Assembly: GCA_028673005.1 (NCBI GenBank) | Contig: CM054116.1 | Coordinates: 149,355,173-149,419,172 of the forward strand | Origin: Tanypteryx hageni | Lineage: Eukaryota; Arthropoda; Insecta; Odonata; Petaluridae | Length of the DNA stretch: 64,000 bases | Direction of reading: 5' to 3' | Shown here: positions 1 through 11,597 of the stretch, piece by piece | Layout of the letters: each line of letters begins with the position of its first letter | Position numbering within the stretch: the stretch's first letter is position 1 | Position numbers and translations under genes: made by a program | Notes under the pieces: generated by a model | Seen by the model: only the letters and a program-made list of their open reading frames with translations | What the model was told of the DNA's origin: nothing | The model's database searches: none

Positions 1-313
1 GCTCACATAGTGTAAATGCACCTTTAAAAGCTGATCTGTTGATCGATTCGACGTGTATTAAAAAAATCTATGGCAGGAAAACAAACTTCCATTATTTAGG
101 CATACGTTGTTTCATGTCTCTAGCTCCTATGATGATTCTGTGTTTTTAATATGCAAATAATTAATGTTCTACATTCAAATTTATTCCTTCTCGCATATAA
201 CACAACGAATGTTGTTTAAATTGGTTGCCTAATTCCTTTTTCAAAACATGAATTGCCCAAATTTATTTTTTGGGAGGCATGGGCCCAGTGGGCCTCCCCT
301 CAGTACGCCACTG
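1..313. mobile_element. hAT-type terminal fragment
   Basis: The segment ends at 313 with GTACGCCACTG, whose reverse complement starts CAGTGGCGTA, a form seen at hAT termini. Just inside it is a GC-rich stretch (about 272-300) of the kind often found next to hAT ends. The other end lies outside the window, so no target duplication can be checked. No coding sequence was recognised in it. Family assignment is inference from the terminal motif only. Confidence 0.35.
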
Positions 314-1382
314 CTTCACTTAATTATCCTTCTTTTCGATTGGGTTGTCTTTAGTGGTTTGTTAGTAATGGCCATCCTTTCTTTGCCTGCAATGAGAACG
401 GGAGATGGTAAACTGTTATGTTCCAACACATTGGAGAACTCGCATAGTTCTCTCTCCTACCCCTCCTTCCGCCAATTTTGCATTTGGGAATTTCATGAAA
501 TACGTTAGCCCTTCTCTCCCATCAGTTCTACAAAGCATTTTGTCAAAGAAACATCGGTCGAGTGAGTTTGGTCTTTTTGCAGCTCTCTGCGTCAAGATAG
601 TGAATATATAACAGGTCTGTGTTTTCATTTATAATTATTTAATAATATTTTGTTGTCTTTGCTCGGCAGTTTATATCAATATTCACTTTTACTGTTTTTG
701 CATTTATGAATGCAGGTGTTACTTAGCGACTTATGGACATAGCAAATTAAAATCAGTGCGGCATTTTTATCAAAGAGGTAAGTTTCGATTTATATTTAAT
801 ATTTTTGCCAAAATCCATCTATTTCTGCCTCTTCCTATTTCAAGTATTTTTACATGACTGAGGTCTCAAAAATACTTCCTGCTAGAATAATAGTCTCAAT
901 TTAATCATTTCTTAATTTAACATGCTTGTGACGATCCTTTTAAACTTTGCTCTCATAGAGCAGTGTTTTTCAAAAACCTCATGAGCCGTATATTCTGGGA
1001 GATTTTTTATAGGTTAAAAAAACAACACGTGAACAATGAGACTTCCTATATTTATTGATTTTAAAACACTGCTTTTTCAACTTTAATTTTATTGTTATAA
1101 TATGGTATAAGTAGAGAGCCTGTGACATGCATCGCAATCACATTGAATTGATTTTGTATATAAGTTTCCATTTGGTCATTTATAAGATAATTTCACGCCC
1201 TATATTAGCTATTTACATTGGCAGTTAAAACTATTTTTTTACTCCTTTTCTTTTCCCACCTCTCTATCCCTTTCCCTCTCTATCCTTCCCTCTCTCTCTC
1301 TCCATCCCTCACCCCCTCTACTCATTCCACTCTCCCTCCATACCACCTTCTTTCCCTACACATGTGAGAAATTGTACCTACA
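314..1382. other. Non-coding stretch, no gene seen
   Basis: AT-rich sequence with short, overlapping open frames in several frames that resemble nothing recognised. It includes the polypyrimidine tract listed separately. Confidence 0.5.
1232..1345 (+). repeat. Polypyrimidine (C/T) low-complexity tract
   Basis: Over 100 bases are almost entirely C and T, with (CT)n and CCCTCTCTATCC-like runs. It is simple sequence; no splice or gene context was identified around it. Confidence 0.7.
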
Positions 1383-1610
1383 TCTTTGTATTTACTCTGT
1401 GCTTCCCATAGTTTGAATTTAGCTATTAGCAATGCTTGTAATATTGCCCCCTTACATAATTGCATGGGAACTGTGGGTAAAGTGTATGTTTTTTCTAATA
1501 CCTCAAAAAAGCAAGTTATATTAACTGTTATTCATGTGCAATTTGTTAGTGTATTTCATCAGGAACAGATTGAAACAGGTGCCAGCAATGTAGTAGCATC
1601 GGGACTCTGA
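1383..1610 (+). pseudogene. hAT transposase fragment (ZMYM1-like type)
   Basis: The frame reads YLLCASHSLNLAISNAC near its start, followed about 20 residues later by VYVFSNTSKKQ. This matches the C-S-H-x-LNL block of hAT transposases whose N-terminus has a TTF-type zinc finger (zinc finger MYM-type protein 1-like). Only this short part of the catalytic region is present; the zinc finger and C-terminal dimerisation region are missing. It may belong to the same decayed insertion as the hAT end at 313, but this is not shown. Confidence 0.45.
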
Positions 1611-2860
1611 TTTATAGAGGTCCACAAATTTCAGATTATTTAAAATTTATTCTTTGGATTTTGTCAAAAAAAGGACCCCTATTTTTCCTGGCATAGACTC
1701 CCAAAATGGTTCGATCTAGTCTGATATTTCATGATATACTTCTAAATCACTGTATATAACTATGTAAATGGTATATATTTTATACCAAATATCTTGACAT
1801 CACATTTGGATATTTCTATTAATTTTTTTATGTAAGAGTTATTTAAAATAAGTATTTCTTAATCTTTTTTATACTGCATTTGTTATAATTGCTGTCACAT
1901 GTATATTATATTCTATTATATACTTTGTCTATCACAACCCTCATTGTATTCAGTGTGTACAACATATGCTGATAAATTCAGTTTAATAATTCAATTCTAT
2001 ATTCTTTTTATACCTTCTGTTGGCTATTTTGTTGTTAATATTATTTAATCAAATTTTTATTCTAAATTATTTATTCTGTGTATGTATAATACTCGACTAG
2101 TCCAACAATAGTCATTGCAATGGCAACATTCTCGTAATGAGTGATAAAAACGCCAGTATTTACGCGAAATTCGAAGAAATACGATCGATAAGCAAAATTC
2201 GAAGATAAAAATTGGATTGTCATTCTGGAAAGTCAAAAATACCGCGAAGGGGGTGGGGAATATTTTTCACGTGACGTCGCGACGTAGTTCCACATTTCGC
2301 CATTGGCAGACTGGAGCGCTCTGAAAGGAAAACTTTGGCTAAGATTTTTAGCATTGAGTTACCGGTCTTTCCTTTCCTTGATTAGTATTAACTTTACATA
2401 TTTATATTCGTCCAAGCGATTTGTTTGCAGAAAGATGTTATAACTAGTAAAAATAAATCAGACGTAGGAAAGCATTCACAATACATCCATATGTAACAAA
2501 TGGTGATTTGACTTATGTCAGTGAGATTCAGTTGCAGGTAAATTCTTCAACGGAATAGTTTTATTCTAATCGTTTATGAGGTACTCTCCGAGTTTCTGTT
2601 GGGAGTTTTTTATTGGCCTCCTTTTTTATGAGTAGCAGATAGCTTATTATAAAATACTAATCCAGTATATGCTGTACTTAACGCACATTTTTAGTAATAA
2701 ATGACATCCATCTTATTTGGTGTCAGTGTTGTCATGGACATCGGTATTGGATTTTAATTGTGAAAGTTTATATTATTTTTATATATAGAATAAAGTAAAA
2801 CACATAAACAGAGAACAGAATTGGAAGGTTTGTATACAAGTTACGACAACTGTCATGCTA
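1611..2860. other. Unassigned AT-rich DNA with one GC-rich patch
   Basis: No coding sequence is supported. Around 2240-2310 is a GC-richer patch containing TGACGTCGCGACG and ATTGG. It could be a promoter-like element, but no gene start is visible beside it. Confidence 0.4.
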
Positions 2861-2864
2861 TTTA

Positions 2865-3925
2865 GCCTTGGCTAGAATTCTCACCGCCCACTTCTGCAGC
2901 TTGTATATCCGAAGAGAATGGTGGGAGCGATTCCAGACCGTAATGCCATATTTATTATGGCAGTAAATGTAAGCATTGTACACAAAAATTGCAGTGTGCA
3001 GGTTTGTCGTCTGCATCAATCGTATAAGAAGGAAACAGCCTGCACTAACTCCATATTTTGAATCCCATAGTAATCTAGTTTTTGTAGTAGGGTCGAGTGG
3101 AAGACACAGTCGAAGGCTTTGGAAAGGTCACATTCAGTTAGGGCACTGGAGCATTTCTCTTTGAAAGCGTTTAGAATTTTATTGATAACATGGTCAATAG
3201 CTAAAGCTGTTGATTTACCCGTATGAAAGCCAAATTGGGAAGGTGTAAAGATGTTATTACTTTTAAAATGTACATATATATAATGGACTTTTAATTGTGG
3301 TTTAAAAACCGTTGCCTGTGATAGGGACAATGGAGACTGGATGATAGTTACAGGGTAACACCTTATCCCCTTTTTTGTAGACGGACACAGTTTTAGCACA
3401 ACTGCCTCTTGGCTCCCAGTCACTGTTGAAACAGGTTTTACCCCTGACGATGCCCACCTTGTGGGCGAAATGCATTGGGTGTTGTAACCCTCTAATTGTT
3501 TGGCTAAAGGAGTACTTTACCTTTATTAACTCGGGAGTAAACAATTTATTTTTAAATTTATTATTATAAGTTTGATTCATTAATTTCTTAGGGAAAGTGT
3601 TCAAACATACTAATAAATACTTCAAAAAAGATTGATTACCCTCTTTGATAGTAAACAAACTGTATCAGTTGACCTTAGCAAGAATTTGAAATTGTTCATT
3701 CCTACAGAAGTGATAGGCCTCATGAGAATGGAGTGGGAATTGCTCAATCTACTATTACTGGCTGTAGTTTTAACATGGAATTCTAATGCTGAATGGTTAG
3801 ATAGACATGAGTATATTGCTTCAAATTTATATAATTCTTTTGGAAAGTATGTTATAACATTATCCATACAAGATTTTAGTCTAGTAGGCTCATGATTAGC
3901 ACAGTGCATATCAAAGGACATAAAG
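2865..3925 (-). pseudogene. LINE (non-LTR retrotransposon) reverse transcriptase remnant
   Basis: Read on the minus strand, three overlapping frames follow the order of a Jockey/CR1-type LINE. 3921-3622 carries an endonuclease-tail-like segment (DNVITYFPKELYK, then SNHSALEF). 3658-3302 contains the start of a reverse transcriptase (VYKKGDKVLPCNYHPVSIV). 3423-3016 continues with FTPSQFGFHTGKSTALAID and CDLSKAFDCVFHSTLL, matching RT blocks in which Q-x-GF and D-x-SKAFD are conserved. The catalytic YxDD block is not seen, so the fragment is truncated at its 3' end as well as frameshifted. The exact LINE clade cannot be fixed. Confidence 0.65.
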
Positions 3926-4975
3926 AGAACTAAAATTTATTAATGCCTTCTCTTGAACTTAAGTAAAATTATCAATCATTAGCAGTGCAGGCCTTCAATA
4001 AGTAGGGGGCCGATGCTGTTTCCTGTTTGGACCCCCAAGATTAATATTAATTTTTAGTAAAATTCTTTAATGGATGATTCACTAAAAGTTTTTTATTTAT
4101 TTAATCGTAAAGTGATGTAACCATTTACAAGAATATACAAAACATTTAAATAGCACATACAAAATAAAATAGATAGATAGATGTTACATTAAAATGAAAT
4201 GTATGCATACCTTAAATATATGCTTACAAAACAGTAATCAGAATTCTGAATTAATTTAAATACATAATTATTCAAATAACCACTTAACATCTCTATATGT
4301 ACAGGTAAAAATATCCAAAGAGATATATTTATTCAGTCTACATCAACCTATTGATTGGGAAATTAGCGCCATAATTTGTTCTATAATATATTTTAAAGAA
4401 TAAATCATTCTGTCGTGTATTATACGACACAAAATGAAAATCTATCATACTCAATAAATTCTTACCATCTCATTGAGATGGTAGGATGCAGTGAAAACAA
4501 AGTATCCCAGTACAAAAAGTGAATTTTTCTTCATTAATTTTAAATTGACAATTTATATTTTGATATTTTACATGAACAACATTTTTTTGGAGCCCCTGGT
4601 ATGCGCCAAGTGCAACTACCCTTAAATTGCCAAAGCAGTTTTTATGCTGAAGTAGTTAAGAATAGATATGAATTAATCACTCGAAAAAATAAGAATATCT
4701 TCATCATCTCATTGAGATTGTAGGACGCATATGTCCTCTTTCTCTCACGATAACTTATAAATCTTAAGGCAGCTTACATTTTTAGGAATACATATCACTT
4801 ATCTAATGAAAAATATGAAACTGCTATAGAAATTTTATTTGTTAAAAAATTGTGACATGTATCTAGTGGTAGCAGTTAACATTGAGGAACACTTCAAGCT
4901 TTAATAATGTTTAACGTTACTAGAAAACACATGATGCTGAGACAATTAGTCGCAATAATGGAATGCTCATCAGGA
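3926..4975. other. Unassigned AT-rich DNA with a repeated small hairpin
   Basis: No gene is supported. A short palindrome, ATCTCATTGAGAT followed by GTAGGA, occurs at about 4468 and again, slightly changed, at about 4709. Both copies are followed by TGCA or CGCA. The repeat may be the edge of an unidentified element. Confidence 0.4.
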
Positions 4976-4980
4976 AGAAG

Positions 4981-5109
4981 TCATGGAACTCTGAATAAGA
5001 TTGATTTTTTCAGGCTTTCTGCAATAATGCAGGTTGGAGGAAGAGCAGCTGAAACTTCCCCTAGTTGAGATACAGCGATGATGGACATTCCTTTTCCTCG
5101 AAATATGAC
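4981..5109 (-). CDS. Candidate terminal exon, unknown protein
   Basis: On the minus strand a splice-acceptor-like AATTCCCAG precedes an open stretch of 42 codons ending in TGA at 4981. It begins VIFRGKGMSIIAVSQ and ends LKKSILFRVP. Its composition looks coding (balanced residues, no low complexity). A second candidate exon lies just upstream at 5178-5269. No domain was recognised. It could be a last exon of a host gene, part of an unrecognised element, or chance. No transcript evidence is available here. Confidence 0.35.
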   Translation of the reverse strand, partial: VIFRGKGMSIIAVSQLGEVSAALPPTCIIAESLKKSILFRVP

Positions 5110-5177
5110 CTGGGAATTATTAAAAAAATGAAAGATTACAAACAATATAAGGCAACTATGAGGAAATGTGATAATAC

Positions 5178-5269
5178 CAAGGAGATCACTACAATGACAA
5201 TCTCCAGTTTAGAATAATCTTCGACTTGCTTTTCTCCAGCAAAAATATCAGTCCAAAATTTTGTAAACC
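5178..5269 (-). CDS. Candidate internal exon, unknown protein
   Basis: After an acceptor-like TATTTATAG the minus strand reads FTKFWTDIFAGEKQVEDYSK and continues to ISL before GTATTA, a weak donor. Joining ISL to VIFRGKG of the 4981-5109 exon keeps the frame. The upstream hydrophobic open frame (to 5393) looks like read-through of intron sequence. Product unknown. Confidence 0.3.
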
Positions 5270-5994
5270 CTATAAATACATATATTATGGAAAATGTGAA
5301 AAAAATAATTACATTCTCCGATGAACAAGCGATGAAGGAAGGCTGATTATGTAAAATGAATTGGGTAATAAAATACATTTCAAAGCTGTGCAATTATTTA
5401 GTTTAAATGAATGTATAACATTTCGTGTAATACAGGTCAAATATATAAATTCTGTAAGTAATGATAGGTACCCACTGCTTTAATCAGGTATTTAATTTGG
5501 AAGAATTTCAGATACCTGTTACACCCTCTCGCCACGCTGAGGCAGCAATTAGGATTAGTAATTCTAATTTCTCAAGACAGATGGCTATTACAGACAATAT
5601 CGTATAATTATTGTAAGTAATTATAGCAATGGATTACATAATCTTCCTAATAGAATTACTGCTGTCATCGTTAGGTTTAGTAAGAATTTCATTAGAAAAT
5701 TAATTCTTACACATTTAAAAAATATTTTATCAGTAAATTCCCTATCCCTTGAGTTGTATAAATTAACAATAATAAAATAATTTGATCCGTGGAGCTTTAT
5801 CCAATAAAAATTATAATGGAGAAAATTTAGTGCTGCATCAGTTTTTTCGGAAAACCCTGAACATTTTAGGAAATAAGTAAAATAGGTGTTAGTAAAATAA
5901 TCAACTTAGAGCGTGATTAAGGAATCTATGTATCAAATGTATTTTTAACCATCTACCTATAGCAGTTATTCTGCAGTCGTATTAGGGCTTTAAG
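5270..5994. other. Non-coding stretch, nothing recognised
   Basis: AT-rich DNA without a supported gene, RNA or element terminus. Confidence 0.4.
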
Positions 5995-7450
5995 GAAATT
6001 CGAGTCCGGCTGACGGCGAACAATAGAAACCTCGCAAAAATATTTCATCGAGTTGGCAGGTAACTTAAAACGGTGCCAAAACCAATCGACGGTTACAGAA
6101 TATAAAAACAAACTTAAAATTAGTCTCAATAGAGGATGAAATAAATTACGAGTGGTTCTGTCGAGTTGTGTAGTAATTTAATTTTTACATTACCGGCGCG
6201 GGAAATTTCAAAAAAAGATGTCATGGAACCTCATATGCCGTAAGAACCACGAGGGGTAGGCGTTAGAAAAAAGCATTAATTTACGCATAATTTAATACTT
6301 TATATAAAACTACTATTTGCAGACACCTACCCCCGTGGTTTTTTCTCATTTGTCATTTACCGTTTTGATGAATTTCGAGTCGGGCCGACGCCAAACCGGA
6401 TGAACCCCGAAAAAAATGTTTTCCATGAAATAGAGAAGTTTCGACTACTTAAAAGCACTAAGGTATTTACAGCTAAATTCGCTGTTTTTGTAGTTCGTAT
6501 TTATATTACGGAAAAAAAACGATTTTCGCGGCGAAAATCGAGCGCGCTTTCGCCATTTTTGGAGAAGCCTACTTATCTCACAAAAAGTGGAAGGTAGGTT
6601 AAAATGAATTACATCTTTTATTACATAATTATAATGTGCAGTTAACACAATCACCTGCTATAACCTACCCTACATAGTAATTGCACAATAGGCCACGAAG
6701 TGCGGCGTCGACGCCCCACCGGGGACGGTAGCCCATCAGTCATCGCAGGTTAAAAATACTTATCGATGGTATAGGTGACGATAAACAATATCAACAAATC
6801 ACCATGAAATGCTGCTCAGGTAAAAATAAACTTCCTACATTGTTTAATGAAAAAGATAAAAATTTTTGTCTTAAAAATGGGAGCGCGCTTTTTCCATTGT
6901 TTTTGGAAAAATCAACATATCTGACAAACAACGCGGTTTCAGAAATAGCAACATACACTAATGAACGCGTAATTTAATTTTCTATAGGATACATGTATTG
7001 ACAAACACCTATCTTCCCCAAAATTTTGAACTATCGTACGGTCGGCCCGGGCCTGCAATCGAGAGGGGCCCGTTGCGCATCTGGAACCCTTATTGGAAAA
7101 ACATTTTTGGGAGGGGTAGCTTGTTGAAACATACATAAGATTACAGACAATGCAACATTTGTATGGCAGGGTTAACGGCAATTTCCTATCTATCGTCTTT
7201 TTGCTCGAAAATTTTTTCGAGTTTTACGTTTACGTTTTTTCGTGATTTTGGCCTTTTTTTAATCAAAATATCCGAAAAACGGCGGGGGGTAGGTGAATTT
7301 AGTTTTCGTTGCCAAACGTGGTGTAATTGTTGACATTTTATAGTTTACCGTAATAAGCTACCTTGCTTGGTTTGGCGGATATAGTTGATTTCTCATCTTA
7401 GAGAGCGCCGGGCGCGGCCGAACTGACTGCGGAGATGTCCGATTAAGCGT
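5995..7450. repeat. Degenerate tandem array, about 340-bp unit
   Basis: A motif like CGAGTCGGGCCGACGCC recurs at about 6000, 6371, 6697, 7036 and 7400, spaced 320-375 bases apart. Other landmarks recur in the same order: GAGCGCGCTTT with CCATTTTTGG at 6540 and 6882, and TAATTTACGCATAATTT followed by ACACCTACCCCC at 6277-6337 and 6965-7015. Units are strongly diverged, so this is an old satellite-like or element-derived array. Boundaries are approximate. Confidence 0.45.
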
Positions 7451-7905
7451 TGTTTTAAACGTCCCAGATTCAAATTGACAACGTCGTGCAATTTAGACAA
7501 AAGTGGTTAATGTGGATGGTCAATATCAATTTCGTACGCCATTGAGTTTTTCTGCCAATTGGTATTTACCTCAAATAAAGTCTTTGATTCGACGCTTTGG
7601 TGTCTTTGAACGTATAGAAATAAGTTTCCTCTCAATGGAAGTAGTAAAAAAAATAAAGTTAAACACAAAATGATATACTTAGTTATTACTGTGAACAGTG
7701 GTAAGGCGGGGAGGTACCCTAAGAGGGAAAAAAGGAGGTGATGTTTGATCTGCAGCGGCCGTTCATAACGAGGTAGAGAAATTTCAAATCTGCGATTTTG
7801 CGTCTGAGAGGGAGAGGGGTTAAACGGGGGGTAGAAAAAATTTCGTCTCGCGTTAGGATGCGGAAATTTGGGACATTCATTCATTCAAAGCACGCATTCC
7901 TTAAT
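7451..7905. other. Non-coding stretch, nothing recognised
   Basis: A minus-strand open frame of 125 codons spans 7507-7884, but it has biased low-information composition and matches no known domain. I do not call it a gene. Confidence 0.4.
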
Positions 7906-8219
7906 GTATATAGCAGACATGGCCAAAGTGCGGCTCATTTGTACCCAATGTGCGGCTCGCGGAGAAATGTTTTCCATCTTTTTCCTGCATCAATTTCATC
8001 TTAACTTCCGGAAGCATGTTTAAATATGCGCCGAATCTATGGAAGTTATTTTTCGGAGTCGTTAAAGAAGAAACAGGCTTTTTACTAATTTCTTTTCTTA
8101 GTTTTTCTTGTGTTGCATTTTCAACCATCACAGCTCTCGCTCGAGTGCGGCTGGTAATATTTTTGAGAATGCTATATGCGGCTCGCAGACTCAAATGTAT
8201 GGCCACCCCTGGTATATAG
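7906..8219. mobile_element. hAT-type MITE with perfect 8-bp target duplication
   Basis: The element is 7914-8211 (298 bp). It starts CAGACATGGCCA and ends TGGCCACCCCTG, an imperfect inverted repeat (CAGnnnTGGCCA). The 8-bp sequence GTATATAG flanks it at 7906-7913 and 8212-8219, which is the hAT signature. Subterminal GCGGCTCG-type motifs occur at both ends, as in Charlie-like hATs. It is too short to encode a transposase, so it depends on an element elsewhere. Confidence 0.85.
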
Positions 8220-8224
8220 CACAG

Positions 8225-8335
8225 TACAGGTAACCCTCGATTAACACAGTGGTTTGATCCTGCGAAAACACCGTGTAATTCTAAACCGTGTTAATTGAGA
8301 CTAAGACCTCTTTTAAAATAGGAGGTTAGGTTCCA
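8225..8335 (+). mobile_element. Tigger/pogo-like element, one end only
   Basis: TA followed by CAGGTAACCCTCGATTAACA at 8227 resembles Tigger termini, which commonly start CAG and contain C-T-C-G-N-TTAA. The related TGTTAATTGAGACTAAGACC follows at about 8288. No matching opposite end was found nearby, so the element is truncated or the resemblance is partial. Confidence 0.4.
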
Positions 8336-8924
8336 AAAAATCAAACAAATAAAGATGATTATGATTATTACGAAAAATATATTGCTTAAATAAATACACA
8401 ATAAAAAATAACAAAAATCGATTCTCTAATTATTATGTGTTATAAAGTAACAATGACGATAACGACTTCCAAAGATAATCGCTAGTAAAATATAATACAC
8501 ACCAAGGTCGCTTACTTAGACATGGTATTTTATGCTGAAATTAAGTAAAATTGTAAAAATCGAGTTATCGACTTAAAGACCTTTGCTCTTCTGCAAATTA
8601 AAATAAGAAAGAACTTCGGATCTAGACCGTTTAAAAAAATAAATAACGAGATTGTATTGACGTCTCGGAACCTAGACAAAGTCCGAGGAGGGGGGATCGC
8701 TACAGTTGGGTAATCGTATTAATTGGCAAATGTGAGATGCCGGAGTTATTATACCGTTGTAAAAGAAACCGATATAATTGATTGTAGGACTGTACCGTTG
8801 CATATATGTCCCGCGAGGTGGGTTCTCTTCGACGGGGTCGTGGGAAGTTGCGAGGATGACATTTTAATGCTCCGGAATTTGAGTAATTGTGAGGGTGAAG
8901 TTAGTAATTCGAAGCAACCTTAAG
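8336..8924. other. Non-coding stretch, nothing recognised
   Basis: AT-rich DNA with no supported feature. Confidence 0.4.
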
Positions 8925-9290
8925 CTTGGATCACACGAAGCTAGTTCGCTCACGGGCTGAGGAGCACGTGAACTCACGTGAGAATGCAGCATACGTGATA
9001 GTGTCCATGCGATGTTAGGACGCGAATAACGTTAGTTGAAATGGATCTTTTGGGGAGCGATTTTGTGCGGATTAATAGCCCAAGAGTTGATCGAAAAAAT
9101 AAAATACAGGAGTTAAAATCTGAAGATCGTGTCTTATAAGATTTTTTTAGACTGAATGACAAGAAGTGTGGTTTATTATTGAAAAAGGTGGAACCATTAA
9201 ACCAAAAACAACGGACATGACTTATTTGATTTTGTTGGCAGAATTAACGCCAGCAACTCGGAATTCTTTCATTAAGAAATCTTAGTTCAC
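8925..9290 (+). pseudogene. HARBI1-like (PIF/Harbinger) N-terminal remnant
   Basis: From ATG at 9041 the frame gives a short leader. It then runs, through one stop and a frame change, DFFRLNDKKCGLLLKKVEP, QKQRT and LAELTPATRNSF. This order resembles the N-terminus of harbinger nuclease-like proteins, which have a Y/F-F-R-L block, then a V-x-P block, then a short helix before the catalytic domain. The DDE nuclease domain is absent. The upstream TTAAGCTTGGATCACACG at about 8921 could be the element's end. The match is by eye on a short segment, so it is tentative. Confidence 0.4.
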
Positions 9291-9392
9291 ATAACAATGC
9301 AAGTTATTGCAAGCTGAAAACTTTAGTTTGGCGAAGATAGAATTTACATACTTATACGAATGACACATATGGTATGGGAGAGAAATGGATGG

Positions 9393-10140
9393 TTAGGTTG
9401 GTAGGCGACAGGATGGAGTCATGTTGGGGGTAGTGAACAGGGAGGGAGATGTTAGGAGAGGGAGGTGGTAAGGGAGCAAGGAAGGAGGCAGGGGAGAGAG
9501 GAGGTAGGGGAGGGTGTGGTTAGGAGGGAGGTGGTGGGGAGGGAGGTGGTGGGGAGGGAGGTGGTGGGGAGGGAGGTGGTGGGGAGGGAGGTGGTGGGGA
9601 GGGAGGTGGTGGGGAGGGAGGTGGTGGGGAGGGAGGTGGTGGGGAGGGAGGTGGTGGGGAGGGAGGTGGTGGGGAGGGAGGTGGTGGGGAGGGAGGTGGT
9701 GAGGAGGGAGGTGGTGGGGAGGGAGGTGGTGGGGAGGGAGGTGGTGGGGAGAAAGGTGGAGAGGAGGGAGGTGGTGGGGAAGGTGGTGGTAGGGAGGGGG
9801 TGATGGCAAGGGTATTGGAGGTAGGGTGGTGGTGGTGAGGGTGGCAGGTGCTAGGATGGAGATGACGAGGGTGGTGGTGGCAAGGGAGGTAGTGGTAAGA
9901 GTGGTAGTGGCAAGGGTGCTGGTGAGAGTGGTGGCAGGGAGGTGGCAAAGGTGGTTGCAATGGTGATGGTGGTGAAAGTGGTTGTGAGGTTGGTGGCGAG
10001 GGTAAGAGTGGTGGATAGGGTGAAAGTTGTGGTAAGGGTGGTCATTAGGGTGGTGGTGAGCGTGATAGTTGCGAGGGTGATGATGGAGGGTGGTGGTGGT
10101 ATCGAGAGTGGTTGTGGTCCTGAGGCTTGTGGTGAAGTGA
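9393..10140 (+). repeat. G-rich GGT/GGGA low-complexity block
   Basis: About 750 bases are dominated by G with regularly spaced T and A. The core minisatellite is listed separately. Outside the core the sequence is an irregular GTGGTGG-rich repeat to about 10140. The long frames through it (histidine/proline on one strand, glycine/tryptophan or valine/arginine on the other) are products of the repeat, not genes. Confidence 0.85.
9517..9780 (+). repeat. 15-bp minisatellite GGTGGTGGGGAGGGA
   Basis: The unit GGTGGTGGGGAGGGA is repeated about 17 times almost without change, with a few substitutions at the right edge (GAGGAGGG, GAAAGG). Runs of four and three G in each unit give the + strand strong potential to form G-quadruplexes. 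Near-perfect copies point to recent expansion. Confidence 0.92.
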
Positions 10141-11118
10141 ATTCTGGGGATTTTTTCCATATTCATAGTCACCTGTTTCTAACAAGATGGGATATTTCAC
10201 AACAAAATATTCATTCATACATTAGATTGTGCATTATATATTAATGTCACATTAATTTTCTCAATAATTATCATGATTTCGTGAATGTGTGGCATGAATT
10301 AATGAGTTGAATTTACATTGATTTATTATGAAAAATTAACTGTTCCAGGTTGGTAGCTGAATCAATTATCAATTTACAAATATTTCCGCTGCTGCTCTCC
10401 AACATTCAACTGTCTCTCCCTCTTCTTCCTTCGAATACTCCTTAAGCTATGCACAGGCAACTCTGACGACGATGCATTATCCTCTCTGGATGAGACTGTT
10501 ACATCGAGTGCCTATCCAAAATGAAACAGGGAGAGAATTTTACAAAGCATTCTTAAGTAAGAAAATTAACATAATGACAGAACATCAATCGCAACAGTCT
10601 AAAAAGCAAATGAAACAATACCATAATATTTCTCACAATAGAATACAAAATATAATACAAAAATAAAATATGACTATGCCATTAGTTCCACAATCTCCTC
10701 ATATTACCCAAGAAAATTCCAGCAAATCCTACAACTCCATCATCATCAATAATAATAACAAAAATGTTTCTTTCTCCCTTTCATATTTGCTGCCATATTA
10801 TATGAAATTAATCCCGCTCACCAAGCACCCCCTTTGCTAGCTGTTTCCTTATTCCTACCATGGGGATTATTATTTAAAATAGAAAGAAATAATTTTTTAC
10901 TCGATTTTTCTATTAACTCGAATAGTTCTTACTTTCTCTTGAGATTGGAATTACGGAAGTTCCAGCATATATATACAAATAATAAAAAAATATATTTCTG
11001 TATTTTTAATTTTTAGTAACCCTAAGAATTTTTACTTTCCCTTGAGATTCAAGTTATGGAAGTTCTACTATAATCCATTATGAGGGCATTAATTTACATT
11101 AAAAGCATTCAAACCATT
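10141..11118. other. Non-coding AT-rich stretch
   Basis: No gene or element terminus is supported. Confidence 0.4.
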
Positions 11119-11597
11119 CAAACAGAGTTCCTTCTTTTATAGCAACAGACATTAGCCCAGAAGAGGACGCCACTAGCGAGGCCCCAGAACCAATAATCGT
11201 TCGCGAGTGCAGTGCGCTCTACTCACCATTCACGGCAAACTAAGGGATTCCCGATCTGATAACCTCGCCACGAGCGAGACGGAGTGAGAGAGAATGAGAA
11301 AGGACTCGGAGACGGGCACACCTGACCCGCGGCAGTTTACCCTGCGAGTCGAATTCTTTTCGTATCGTTTGTGATTACTCAAGTGGACATTTCTATTAAG
11401 TATCTTATTATATTTCTGCTTTGTATCATGTCGCTCCAATATAATTGTTATTATATTTCTTGTCATTTTGCCAGTGTATTATATTTGATTTCGTGTTGGC
11501 AGCAGCAGTGTCAGCAAAGGTGTATCGTATTGTTTAACTATTTTCAAGTACTTTAAGGATTACGCGAGATTAATGTAAAATGAGACAGTTTCGTCTC
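11119..11597 (+). repeat. Dispersed repeat R1, copy 1 (fused to Tigger coding sequence)
   Basis: About 480 bases match 38933-39436 in the same orientation, starting CAGAGTTCC and ending with an ATG-initiated MRQ(F/L)RL motif. The sequence includes a GAGAGAGAGA purine stretch and GTGTTGGCAGCAGCAG. Here it runs straight into Tigger transposase sequence, so it may be that element's 5' leader, or an unrelated repeat joined by deletion. The copy at 38.9 kb is not followed by Tigger sequence. Confidence 0.7.

Noticed and set aside
9393..10172. Long open frames of LPPHH, GGRWWG or VVGRE repeats on both strands
   Set aside because: They are translations of the 15-bp minisatellite; every frame is open because the unit is a multiple of three without stops.
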